From CAZSXU01 sp964610505 (lineage in GTDB: Bacteria; Arandabacterota; Arandabacteria; JAGLYR01), in the NCBI GenBank assembly GCA_964610505.1, contig CAZSXU010000021.1, positions 1 through 64,000 on the forward strand: a stretch of 64,000 nt of DNA, given 5' to 3'. Below the pieces are notes generated by a model. That model saw nothing but the letters and a program-made list of their open reading frames with translations. It was not told the DNA's origin and ran no database searches. Below, piece after piece: positions 48,873-57,053 of this stretch. Made by a program: the position numbers and the translations under genes. The stretch's first letter is position 1; each line of letters begins with the position of its first letter.

Positions 48873-50207
48873 TTAGACGATGCCGAACTTCTCCATCCTC
48901 GAATACAGTCTCCGCCGCGTCATTCCCAGAAGTCGGGCGGCCTCCGCCTTGTTGCCGCCCGTTTGCCGGAGAGCGGTCCGGATGAGGTCCGCCTCCATCT
49001 CTTCGATGACGATGCCTTCGGGCGGGATCCGTGTGATCGACCCGGTCTGGGGCGGATCCCCCGGAACGATCCCCAACGACAGATCCCCGGCGGTGATGGA
49101 GGTTCCGGTCGAGAGAATGGCCGCCCGCTCGATCGTGTTCTCCAGCTCCCGCACGTTGCCCGGCCAGTCGTACGCCTGGAGAATCCGCATCGCTTCGGGC
49201 TCGATGCTCTGCGGCCTTCCTCTCTTTCTCAAGAAGTGCTCGGCCAGTGGAGGGATATCCGCCGGTCTCTCCCGAAGGGGGGGGACGTGAATCGGAAACA
49301 CGCTCAGCCGATAGAAGAAATCTTCCCGAAGCCGGTTCTCCTGCATGGCCTGCTTGATGTCCCGGTTTGTTGCGGAGAGCACGCGGGCGCGAAGCGGGAT
49401 CGGCTCGTTTCCGCCCAGGCGAGCGAAGGTCCGATCCTGAAGAACCCGAAGGAGCTTCACCTGTACGGGGAGACTGATGTCCGCCACTTCGTCCAGGAAC
49501 AGGGTTCCGGAACCGGCGATTTCGAGCCTGCCCAGCCGCTTCTGCGTTGCCCCGGTGAACGCCCCGCGCTCATGGCCGAACAGCTCACTTTCGAGAAGCG
49601 TCTCGGGAAACGCCGAGCAGTTGACCGGGATGAAAGGCTCCCGAGCCCTGGGACTCTGAAAGTGAATCTCCCGGGCGATGAGTTCCTTACCCACACCGCT
49701 CTCGCCCGTGATCAGTACGGAGGTGTCTTCTCCGGCCACCTTCTCGATCAGATCTCGCACGCGCCCGAAATCGTCCGACGGCCCCACGAGTTCAACCCGC
49801 CCCCCGGTCACGTCTTCCTTGAGCTGGGTATTTTCCAATCGGAGAGTCTGCCGTTCGAGGATCTTCCCGATCATGAGGGTCAGCTCGTCGACATCAAACG
49901 GTTTGATAAGATAATCGTACGCTCCGGCCTTCATGGCCTCAACCGCCGTCTGTGCCGACGCGTAGGCCGTCATCAACACCACCTCGGTAGAGGGAGTACG
50001 GTCCTTGGCGAATCGGAGGATCTCCAGTCCATCGGGCGGACCCATTCGAAGATCCGTGATGACGACGTCATACTCGACGTGCCGGAGGATCTCCACGGCC
50101 TCCCGGCTGTCTACCGTCCACCGGACGCGGTGGCCAAGATCCTCCAGTTCACCGGCCACCAGCCGGCACATTTTCTCTTCGTCGTCGATCACCAGCATTC
50201 TCGCCAT
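48873..50207 (-). CDS. NtrC-family sigma54-dependent response regulator
   Basis: A 444-residue regulator with the full three-part plan. The receiver (1-~120) has the acidic pair DDE at 8-10, the phosphoacceptor Asp52 in VVITDLRM and Lys in YLIKPFD. The AAA+ domain has Walker A TGESGVGKELIA, the sigma54-contact loop GAFTGA and Walker B GTLFLDEVAD. The Fis-type HTH is at the end (GGNKAEAARLLGMTRRRLYSRMEKF). The ATG at 50207 has GGGAGGAG 6 nt upstream. The kinase gene ends 13 nt before it. Likely targets are the two sigma54-type promoters at 48640 and 52966. Confidence 0.96.
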   Translation of the reverse strand: MARMLVIDDEEKMCRLVAGELEDLGHRVRWTVDSREAVEILRHVEYDVVITDLRMGPPDGLEILRFAKDRTPSTEVVLMTAYASAQTAVEAMKAGAYDYLIKPFDVDELTLMIGKILERQTLRLENTQLKEDVTGGRVELVGPSDDFGRVRDLIEKVAGEDTSVLITGESGVGKELIAREIHFQSPRAREPFIPVNCSAFPETLLESELFGHERGAFTGATQKRLGRLEIAGSGTLFLDEVADISLPVQVKLLRVLQDRTFARLGGNEPIPLRARVLSATNRDIKQAMQENRLREDFFYRLSVFPIHVPPLRERPADIPPLAEHFLRKRGRPQSIEPEAMRILQAYDWPGNVRELENTIERAAILSTGTSITAGDLSLGIVPGDPPQTGSITRIPPEGIVIEEMEADLIRTALRQTGGNKAEAARLLGMTRRRLYSRMEKFGIV

Positions 50208-50220
50208 GAGCCGCTCCTCC

Positions 50221-51579
50221 CTAAGAGGCTCCCCTTCGCCCCTTCGCACTTCCGCCTTCCCCGTCCGGGATCACCACACTGACCACCGTGCCCCGTCCGG
50301 GCCGCGATTTGACGGAAACCGTCCCCCCATGTTCTTCGGCAATTTGCCGGACGATGGAAAGCCCGAGGCCGCTGCCGTCGGGGCGGGTCGTGTAGAACGG
50401 TTCGAGGATGCGCTTCTGTTGCCGGGGAGGAATGCCCTCGCCGTCGTCCTCCACCCTCCAGAGCGTATGGCCCGAGCGTCCCGATCCGCTCGGCTCCACG
50501 GTCACCGTCACTCTCCGGGCGCCTGCCCCGGCGGCGTTCTGGATGAGATTGAACAGGATCTGTTTGAAGCGGGCTCGGTCGATCCAGACGGTACTCGGGC
50601 CCGACACGCGTCTTTCCAGTTCCATGTCGCCCGACTCGGACCGTCGGAATTCCGCCAAGACCTCGTCGACGAGACCCTCCGGCGACGTGGCCTGGAGCTC
50701 GGCCGGCCGGCCCTTTGCGTAGTTGAGGTAGCGCTCCACGATCCCGTCGAGTCGATCCGCCTCCGAGAGAATGTAATCGACCATCTCCTCCTGTCGGGGT
50801 TCGGCCGAAGCCCGACGAAGTCGCTGCGCGGAGATCTTGATGATCCCCAGGGGATTCCGGATCTCGTGCGCCACCTGGGAGACCATCCGTCCCAGCGTGG
50901 CCAGCTTGTCCTGGCGGATCAGGACACGCCGAGTGCGTTCGCTCGACATCCAGAGCCGCAGGAATAGAATGGCGGCCAGGAGCAGAACGACGGCCACGCC
51001 CACCGTGACCGACGCCAGCGTCCGCTTCCAGGTCTTCAGAAGGTCGAAGAAATCGACGTCCGCTTCCACGACCAGCAGCGCCGACCACTCGCCGAAATCC
51101 CTCAGGACGGGGGCCAGCCCTCGCTTCAGATACGTGTCGCGCACCCGCGTCGTGGGGGAATACGCGTGCCCCGTTTCCAGGGCCGCCTGGATGGCCCCGG
51201 CGTCGGTCTCCAGGTACGGGTACGGGTCGCCCACGAGATAGGTCTCGCCGCTGTCGAACATCAGGCGGAACTCTTCGTCCAGCAGAAGAATCTCGTCAAC
51301 GCCGAAGCTGGCGGTGAACTCCTTAAGTCGATCGGCGAGAATGAGGTCGATGTAATCCAGGTTGAGAAAGGTGGAATCCCCCGCGGACTCGATCAGGCTT
51401 TCCCCGTCGATCAGGAGGGCGGCCGCCTGGGCCGTGGATTGAAGCCGCATGCCCAGGGAGCGATCCAGTCGCTCTGCGAATTGCCGGTACAACCAGATGT
51501 TGCTTGCCGAGACCGCAACGATTACGACAAGCACGAAGGCGAGGAAGTAGAGAAGGCTGCGATCGAATCGACGAGACAT
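50221..51579 (-). CDS. Membrane sensor histidine kinase paired with the NtrC-type regulator
   Basis: A 452-residue kinase. TM1 is at about 9-30 and TM2 at about 187-210, flanking a ~155-residue extracytoplasmic sensor that looks like a Cache/PAS-like domain (GVDEILLLDEEFRLMFDSGETYLVGDPYPY). HisKA has His238 in VSQVAHEIRNPLG. HATPase has the N box LFNLIQNAAGAG, G1 VEDDGEGIPP, F FYTTR and G2 GSGLGLSIVRQIAEEHGG. This is the NtrB/ZraS type of kinase. The signal is unknown. The ATG at 51579 has only a distant GGAGA, and homology supports it over upstream codons. Confidence 0.93.
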   Translation of the reverse strand: MSRRFDRSLLYFLAFVLVVIVAVSASNIWLYRQFAERLDRSLGMRLQSTAQAAALLIDGESLIESAGDSTFLNLDYIDLILADRLKEFTASFGVDEILLLDEEFRLMFDSGETYLVGDPYPYLETDAGAIQAALETGHAYSPTTRVRDTYLKRGLAPVLRDFGEWSALLVVEADVDFFDLLKTWKRTLASVTVGVAVVLLLAAILFLRLWMSSERTRRVLIRQDKLATLGRMVSQVAHEIRNPLGIIKISAQRLRRASAEPRQEEMVDYILSEADRLDGIVERYLNYAKGRPAELQATSPEGLVDEVLAEFRRSESGDMELERRVSGPSTVWIDRARFKQILFNLIQNAAGAGARRVTVTVEPSGSGRSGHTLWRVEDDGEGIPPRQQKRILEPFYTTRPDGSGLGLSIVRQIAEEHGGTVSVKSRPGRGTVVSVVIPDGEGGSAKGRRGAS

Positions 51580-51726
51580 AAGATCAGAGAATCTCCGAAC
51601 GGGATGAAAAACCGAATCCCTGAGAGCCGCGGGCTTCACACCGTCGCAATCGCCTCCCATTGTGGCATCTGTGCTGCTCCGGAGTCAACGACTCTCGCAT
51701 AAGGACGGGGGAGGTTCGGGTGGGGC

Positions 51727-51753
51727 GGGGGTGCGGAATTCCTCCGCACCCCC
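51727..51753 (-). terminator. Perfect 11-bp GC-rich hairpin after the lipoprotein gene
   Basis: GGGGGTGCGGA pairs perfectly with TCCGCACCCCC around a 5-nt loop, 23 nt past the lipoprotein stop on the minus strand. No T-run follows, so termination or 3'-end protection are both possible. Confidence 0.5.
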
Positions 51754-51775
51754 GAAGGGTAGGCGGGGGTCTCGA

Positions 51776-52861
51776 TCAGTCTGCGATTTCCTCATCAAAC
51801 TGCGGGCACTCCATTCCCCATACAGCCTGGAAATACCCGTGCTGCCCGCGGCCGCGCGGCTCCTTCCAGCGCCCGCGAAACGTACCCTGGACCTCGTGAT
51901 TCTCGTCGTAGCAGTGCCCGCGCATCCAACCGTGCCTGCCTTCGCCAGCGGACGCCACGCCGGCCTCGAAGGTACCGCGAAGGAGCCCGAGGAAGTTCCC
52001 GTTCCTATCGATGTACTTGCCGACCATGACGTTCCGCCCGTCGGCGTCATAGCCCCACATCCCCTGAACGTGGCCCGCCAGGTCGCCGTCCTCGTCGATC
52101 CAGCCGCCGCGGAACTCGCCCCAGTCGAACCCCCGGCGATACCACTCGCCCCGCGTGAACCCGATCCGGCAGAAGCCGGGCTCGCGCAGCTTCCCGACAA
52201 AATGAATGGCATTCCCGCTGTCGTCCACCGTGATGAGCGTGTCGATGCTTGCGAGTTCCTCCATGGCGAAGGTGCGCGTGAAGGGTCCGGTCTGGAACGT
52301 GAACTGGTTCACGACGGCTTCGCCCGTAATCAGTGTCTCCGGGTCCAGGATCATGAGTGCCACCCCGTCGAGGTGGTCGTAAGTGTAGGACGTCCATTCC
52401 ACGAGGCGACGGTCCTCGCGCGGCCGGTGGATGTAGTCGCCGGCGTCGAACAGGATCGCCTTCCGCACGACCATCGCTCCGGTGATGACATTCGCCGATC
52501 CGCTCCAGTCGAGTGGCGAATCACCTTCCCGTTCGAGATGTCCCCAGGTGATCCGCAGACAGTAGACGTCCGTCTGCAGCCGGTTGCGCATGCGGACGAC
52601 CTCCGGGTCCTCGGCGATTTCGTCGTCGACTTGTTCCTCTATGTCGTCGGTGTAGTCGTCGAGGATCTTCGTATCGCCGAACGCGATCGGTTCGTCGGTG
52701 GTTTCATAGCCGCCGAAAATCAGATTGAGCTCCGCCGGCGCCTCGGGGAGACTCTCGTTGTCGGCCGTCTCGTCCGATCCGGAGATCAGGTTGCAGCCTG
52801 TAAGTGAGAGACTCAATCCGACGAGGCCCACCAGCATCCAACTGAGAGTCGTGCGCTCCAT
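51776..52861 (-). CDS. Lipoprotein with G-x-W-type repeats, sigma54-driven
   Basis: A 361-residue lipoprotein with lipobox LTGC near residue 23. A Ser/Asp/Glu-rich linker and an acidic region (DDYTDDIEEQVDDEIAED) follow. The C-terminal ~130 residues are four or five short beta repeats of the form GxFxGxW(x)DxDG (FRGGWIDEDGDLAGHVQGMWGYDADGRNVMVGKYIDRNG...LLRGTF; VQGTFRGRWKEP), probably a surface binding domain. No known family was assigned. A strong hairpin follows the stop and the kinase-regulator pair lies downstream, suggesting it is a main output or sensor partner of that system. Confidence 0.8.
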   Translation of the reverse strand: MERTTLSWMLVGLVGLSLSLTGCNLISGSDETADNESLPEAPAELNLIFGGYETTDEPIAFGDTKILDDYTDDIEEQVDDEIAEDPEVVRMRNRLQTDVYCLRITWGHLEREGDSPLDWSGSANVITGAMVVRKAILFDAGDYIHRPREDRRLVEWTSYTYDHLDGVALMILDPETLITGEAVVNQFTFQTGPFTRTFAMEELASIDTLITVDDSGNAIHFVGKLREPGFCRIGFTRGEWYRRGFDWGEFRGGWIDEDGDLAGHVQGMWGYDADGRNVMVGKYIDRNGNFLGLLRGTFEAGVASAGEGRHGWMRGHCYDENHEVQGTFRGRWKEPRGRGQHGYFQAVWGMECPQFDEEIAD

Positions 52862-53202
52862 GGTTCCTCATCCTCCTTCTGCCGGGGACGCGTGGCCCGT
52901 CCGGCGGTTTGAGATGGACGGCGTGTTTCGAGTGAATCCTGTGTTCGGACGCTGCACTCGACATAGGCAAGCGGCGTGCCAGAGATCTTACGGAGATCGA
53001 CGCGGGTCCGCGAATGCATTGCCGGACAAAGGGATTCGGGGTATCGGGTGATGAGATTCGCCGGGGATTGCGGGCCGGACAGGGAGGGGGCATGCACGGT
53101 ATGGTACGGTCGGTGGGGCCGTGGTGTACCGTCTCGAACGCAGCCCGGGGAACGCCGGATGTATCCGGTGATCTCAGCCGGTGGTTCTCTCGGGCGCCCA
53201 GG
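52862..53202. other. Gene-free region carrying a sigma54 promoter
   Basis: No gene is seen. It contains the -24/-12 element at 52966-52981 and upstream inverted pairs GTCCG/CGGAC (about 53009-53031) and ACGGTA/TACCGT (about 53096-53133) that might bind an activator. They are not related to the palindrome at 48698. Confidence 0.6.
52966..52981 (-). promoter_or_regulatory. Near-perfect sigma54 (-24/-12) promoter
   Basis: On the minus strand TGGCACGCCGCTTGCC, matching TGGCACG-N4-TTGCW at every position but the last. The predicted start near 52955 gives a leader of about 94 nt to the lipoprotein ATG at 52861. Confidence 0.8.
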
Positions 53203-54852
53203 CTACCATCGCGCCCGGGTATGCCGGTAGTACCCGCCCACGCAGTGTTCACCCTCCGGACCCAGATCCCAGACGTGAATCGTGTTGGCCTCGGGGGGCC
53301 ATTTGTCGCAGGGCCCGAAGCTGCGGACCACCGGGAGATTTTTCGTGAACCGGTCGTGGGTAAGATCCATGTGGTCCATGACGTAGCGGACCCCTTGTTC
53401 GTGCAGATACCGGCACACGGGTTCCCGGCCCGTCGAGACCCGCTCGAAGTACTCCCGACTGTTCACGACTCCGTCCAGGTTGATCACCCGGTGGTTTGAA
53501 AAGTAGCCGAACTGGCCCGCGTTCCACGCGGCGAGGACGTAGTCCTCCGGCACGTTGTCTCGAACCCAGAGGGCGGCATGGTGCCGGATGTAATCGAGAC
53601 TGTGGGGAGCGAGCGGCGCCGTGGTCTGAGTGATGTAGCGAATGCCGCCCGCGAAAACCGCGAAGAGGCAAAGGAGGAGAGGGGCATAGGGCAGGATCCC
53701 CCGAGCCCGGCGCCCGCGAAGGACCTCGCACGCGAAGTCGATTGCGAGAGCGAAAGAGAATATCCAGAAAATCTTCACGGGGGAGAAGTACCGGGCGTTG
53801 AAGAACCGTACGGGCGAGAGCACAACGGCCGCCATGAACAGGACGGAACCCGCCAACAACAGGATTTCGGCCTGGAAGAGGGATTTCATATCACCATAGC
53901 CGGTGTTTTTTCGGAGCTGCCGGAGACTCACCCCCAGCATGACGAGGGCGAACAGGAGTCGCGTGGCGCCGGCGGGATCGGCCAGACTCGGTACGAGCCA
54001 CGGGTAACTGTTTCTCAGCGCTCGTGCGGCTCTTGTAACCAGGGAGAACTCGGGATCGGGAAACAGGTTCGAGGTCTTGGCCAGACCCGATATTGGAATG
54101 AGCGTGTCTCCCCAGCCATGATTCGCCGCGAGTTGAACAGCCAGACCGAGACCGCCGAGCAGCAATGAGGCAACCCAGGGGACCCAGCGGCCCCTCAGGA
54201 ATTCCTTGCGATTCGGTGATGCAAGGACCGCGGCCGTCAGGCAGGAGACGTAGAGGAGGACACAGATCACTACCGAATCCACGCGGCCCCACGTCGTCAG
54301 AACGAGGGGCAGGACCAGCCTGACCGGGGACGGTTGGGCTCCGGTGTTCAGCCTCTGGAGGAACCGGAGGGTCTCGAAGAGCGCCCACCAGAAGCAGAAG
54401 AAGTGGACGGAAGTCTCCATACCGTTGCCGTTGAAGAAGGGCGGCAGGCTCAGGGCGAACCACAGAACGCCCAGAACGAGCGCGAAGCGAGGTCGTTTCA
54501 AATCTTCGCCGATTTGCCTGATGAAGACGTACGAAAGGGAGTTGAACAGGAAGCACAGCCCCACGGCCAGGGTGAGGAACGTATCCTTGCTTGTGATGAC
54601 GTGGGCCAGCAAGTAGAGAACGAGGTGCCAGAGAAACTGAAATCCGTTGGTGGGGTTGACGCCGTCGAAAGTCGGGAAGCCGGCGGTCCTGTGGTTCCAT
54701 GCGGTTTGGAGATAGTAGTAGGTGTCGTCGATGGTCAGCGTGGTCGCCAGGTACTCCGTTCCCCTGAAGAGAACGGGCAGACCGGCGATCAGCTGAACCA
54801 GAGCGAGCGTCAGAAACGCCAGAGCGTAGTGTCGGCCAAGGTGATCGCGCAT
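53203..54852 (-). CDS. Polytopic membrane protein, GT-C glycosyltransferase-like
   Basis: A 549-residue protein with about 11-12 membrane segments between residues 8 and 415 and a soluble C-terminal domain (about 430-549). An acidic motif after TM1 (TLTIDDTYYYLQTAWN), then FPTFDGVNPTNGFQFLWHL in the first loop, fits GT-C enzymes that use a lipid-phosphate sugar donor. The C-terminal WVRDNVPEDYVLAAWNAGQFGYFS and VINLDGVVN recur in uncharacterised relatives. Acceptor and donor are unknown. The ATG at 54852 has no clear ribosome-binding site; a tandem 12-nt repeat (54860-54883) lies in its place. Confidence 0.75.
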   Translation of the reverse strand: MRDHLGRHYALAFLTLALVQLIAGLPVLFRGTEYLATTLTIDDTYYYLQTAWNHRTAGFPTFDGVNPTNGFQFLWHLVLYLLAHVITSKDTFLTLAVGLCFLFNSLSYVFIRQIGEDLKRPRFALVLGVLWFALSLPPFFNGNGMETSVHFFCFWWALFETLRFLQRLNTGAQPSPVRLVLPLVLTTWGRVDSVVICVLLYVSCLTAAVLASPNRKEFLRGRWVPWVASLLLGGLGLAVQLAANHGWGDTLIPISGLAKTSNLFPDPEFSLVTRAARALRNSYPWLVPSLADPAGATRLLFALVMLGVSLRQLRKNTGYGDMKSLFQAEILLLAGSVLFMAAVVLSPVRFFNARYFSPVKIFWIFSFALAIDFACEVLRGRRARGILPYAPLLLCLFAVFAGGIRYITQTTAPLAPHSLDYIRHHAALWVRDNVPEDYVLAAWNAGQFGYFSNHRVINLDGVVNSREYFERVSTGREPVCRYLHEQGVRYVMDHMDLTHDRFTKNLPVVRSFGPCDKWPPEANTIHVWDLGPEGEHCVGGYYRHTRARW

Positions 54853-55183
54853 AAAGGTATAGGTGGACCGTTAGGTGGACCGTTCGGTATGGGGAGTGGC
54901 AAACCCGTGAGGACGATAGTTCAGCGCCGGAACCGTGGTCAAGGCCTTTCGTCGCTCCTCGGCCGGAGAGTCGGGGGACAATTCACGAGCGGCGGGGCCG
55001 GCCGCCTCGACGGGTTTCGACTGAGTCCGGGAATGGCGTGGCCTGCCTTACGCATGAGCTCCCGGCTCTCGGATCGCCAGCGGTCGAAGGGCGGATCCAT
55101 AGAGCAATGGAGCAGAGTGTATTTCTCTACGATGCTTCTTTCCAGAATCTATTGCTCTATTGATCGATTGCTCCACTGCTCTG
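54853..55183. other. Gene-free stretch with ATAGAGCAATGGAGC-type repeats
   Basis: No gene. 54860-54883 is two tandem copies of TAGGTGGACCGT. About 55098-55183 contains direct and inverted copies of words like AGAGCAATGGAGCAGAG and ATTGCTCTATTG, able to fold back on each other. Confidence 0.6.
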
Positions 55184-55248
55184 CCTGGATGACGCCTGGC
55201 TCCGGGTACCTGAGCGGTTGCGGTACCCGGAGCCAGGCGTCATCCAGG
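55184..55248. repeat. 27-bp perfect inverted repeat with 11-nt loop abutting the panD stop codon
   Basis: The left arm 55184-55210 and right arm 55222-55248 are exact reverse complements over all 27 bases; the loop is 55211-55221. The right arm ends one base before the panD stop triplet (55249-55251). As RNA this is a very stable hairpin right after panD. There is no T-run. Confidence 0.95.
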
Positions 55249-55614
55249 CTAGGCCCTCGCGCGCTCCAATGGACGGTTGTGCGCGTCCACGGTGACGATC
55301 TTGAGAACATGGTCCCTGCAGACCTTCTCGTCCAGGTAGGATGAGGACAGGATGATCAACAGATCGCCCCTGTAGGCCAGGCGGGCGGCGGCGCCGTTGA
55401 CGCAGATCACGCCCGAACCCCGAGCGCCCTCGATCGCGTAGGTCTCGAACCTTTCTCCGTTGCTCAGATTGGCGACCATCACCTGCTCGAAGGGGACGAT
55501 GTCCGCGGCCTCCAGGAGGTCGGCGTCAATGGTGATGCTACCCTCGTAGTTGAGGTCGCATTCGGTAACGGTCGCGCGGTGGATTTTCGACTTGCACATC
55601 TTGCGCAACGCCAT
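55249..55614 (-). CDS. panD: Aspartate 1-decarboxylase
   Basis: A 121-residue pyruvoyl enzyme that makes beta-alanine for pantothenate and CoA. Self-cleavage occurs at Gly25-Ser26 in YEGSITID, where the Ser becomes the pyruvoyl group. KIHRATVTECDLNYEGS, NLSNGERFETYAI and NGAAARLAYRGDLLIILS are family landmarks; Lys and Arg of the active site (SKIHR, Arg in ERFETY) are present. The length is normal. GAGGGA lies 8 nt before the ATG. No other pan gene is nearby. Confidence 0.96.
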   Translation of the reverse strand: MALRKMCKSKIHRATVTECDLNYEGSITIDADLLEAADIVPFEQVMVANLSNGERFETYAIEGARGSGVICVNGAAARLAYRGDLLIILSSSYLDEKVCRDHVLKIVTVDAHNRPLERARA

Positions 55615-55666
55615 CTCACGTCCCTCGACGGAAGCGAAGCCGAGTCACCCGGGACACTCCGCCCAC

Positions 55667-55695
55667 AGGGTAGGAGCCGCGAGAGGGAAAGTCAA
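55667..55695 (-). promoter_or_regulatory. Possible panD promoter
   Basis: On the minus strand TTGACT, 17 nt, TACCCT. The -35 is good and the -10 weak; the leader is about 45 nt. Confidence 0.4.
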
Positions 55696-55743
55696 GCCCT
55701 ACCGCGCGCTTCCGGTTACGTCGAGGATGTGCGGCGGATTTGC

Positions 55744-55772
55744 TTGACAGAAGGGCCCGCTTGCCACATTAT
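55744..55772 (+). promoter_or_regulatory. Probable hydrogenase operon promoter
   Basis: TTGACA, 17 nt, CATTAT, with a predicted start near 55780, about 230 nt before hydB. Confidence 0.55.
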
Positions 55773-56009
55773 GGTAATGGCGAGTGTAGAGTCCGCAGAT
55801 TTCTCTGCGAGGGTTTGTCGCTTTCTCAGCCGGGCTGTCGGCGGGGAGAACCGAACCCGGGCTCTGTGCTCGTTTTTGCGTGTGGGGACGGATGCGCCGC
55901 CGGTAGGCGGAGGCTGCGCGCTGGCGCAGGTCGGGCGCAGGCCGGGTCGAGCTCGGGTGATGGAGGCACCGTTCCTCCTGACGGAATCGCTCACGGAGAG
56001 GTTCGATCG

Positions 56010-57053
56010 ATGCTGTTCAAAACGCTGGACAAGGGGGAATTCCAGGCTCTGGTGGGGATCCTCTTCGACTCCCATGAGGTGATCGGCCCGAAGCAGGTCG
56101 GGATCGACAAGGACGGGAAGCCGATTCATCATTATCTCCCGGTTCGGTCCGCCGACGAAATCGATCTCGAATATGAGACGACGGCGTACTCGGCGAAGGG
56201 GTATTTCCTCCCCTTCAAGGAGACGCTGTCCGAATACGATTTCGACGATGAAGGGTGGCGGCAGGAGATTCACTATGAGGCCCGGCCGCGGGCCATCATC
56301 GGCCTCCACTCCTGTGACATTCATGCGTTGCTGAAGCTGGATAAGGTGTTCATCAAGGACTACTACCCCAGTCCGTACTACATCTCCCGCCGCAAGAACA
56401 CGTTTCTCGTGGGGATTGACCACGAGGCGTGTGAGGGGGGGTTCTGCCGCTCGCTCGGTACGGACACCGTCGACCGCGGGTTCGACCTCTTCCTGACGGA
56501 TCTTGGGGACCGCTACTTCGTGGCCGTGGGCTCTGACCGGGGATTCACCGCGCTTCAGCAGGTCAAGACGAAGGACATCGTGGAGGAGGACAGCCAGGCC
56601 TATCTGAACGCGCGGAAGCGCATCGCGCGCAGCTTCAAGACGGACGTCAGCGTGCACAACCTGCCCAACGTACTGGATATCGAATTCGAATCCGACGTAT
56701 GGAAGAAGTGGGGCAAGAAGTGTATGAGCTGCGGGAGCTGTGCCATGGTCTGCCCCACCTGCTACTGCTACGGCGTGACGGAGGAGATGTCCATGGACTT
56801 CACGCGGGGCGCCAAGGTCAAGCAACTCTACTCCTGTAACCTCTTAGATTTCGCCCTGGTGGCCGGCGGACACAACTTCCGGCCCGACAAAGAAACCCGG
56901 CTGAAATATCGCTACTATCACCAGCACCGGGGGTTCGTGGAGAGCTACGAAGAACCCAAGTGCGTGGGCTGCAACCGGTGCGGCCGGGCCTGCCTGGCGG
57001 GGATCAACCCTCCGGACGTGATCCGGGATCTGCAAGCGGAGGATCGAGCATGA
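56010..57053 (+). CDS. hydB: Group 3b hydrogenase beta subunit (iron-sulfur)
   Basis: A 347-residue electron-transfer subunit of the sulfhydrogenase type. The N-terminal ~230 residues contain HSCDIHALLKLDKVF and DHEACEGGFCRSLGTDTV. The C-terminus carries two ferredoxin-like clusters, CMSCGSCAMVCPTCYCYG and CVGCNRCGRACLAGINP; the second has CxxCxxC plus a spaced Cys. It passes electrons between the NiFe core and the flavin subunit in the cytoplasm. The ATG at 56010 has CGGAGAGG about 8 nt upstream. It overlaps hydG by ATGA. Gene order B-G-D-A matches archaeal sulfhydrogenase I. Confidence 0.92.
   Translation: MLFKTLDKGEFQALVGILFDSHEVIGPKQVGIDKDGKPIHHYLPVRSADEIDLEYETTAYSAKGYFLPFKETLSEYDFDDEGWRQEIHYEARPRAIIGLHSCDIHALLKLDKVFIKDYYPSPYYISRRKNTFLVGIDHEACEGGFCRSLGTDTVDRGFDLFLTDLGDRYFVAVGSDRGFTALQQVKTKDIVEEDSQAYLNARKRIARSFKTDVSVHNLPNVLDIEFESDVWKKWGKKCMSCGSCAMVCPTCYCYGVTEEMSMDFTRGAKVKQLYSCNLLDFALVAGGHNFRPDKETRLKYRYYHQHRGFVESYEEPKCVGCNRCGRACLAGINPPDVIRDLQAEDRA

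Larger units (their letters stand above)
55615..56009 (+). other. Divergent promoter region and long hydrogenase leader
   Basis: No gene is supported. It holds a probable panD promoter (minus) and the hydrogenase promoter (plus). The predicted hydrogenase leader runs about 230 nt and has several GC-rich self-complementary parts (around 55895-55950), so it may carry a regulatory fold. No known riboswitch class was recognised. Confidence 0.5.
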
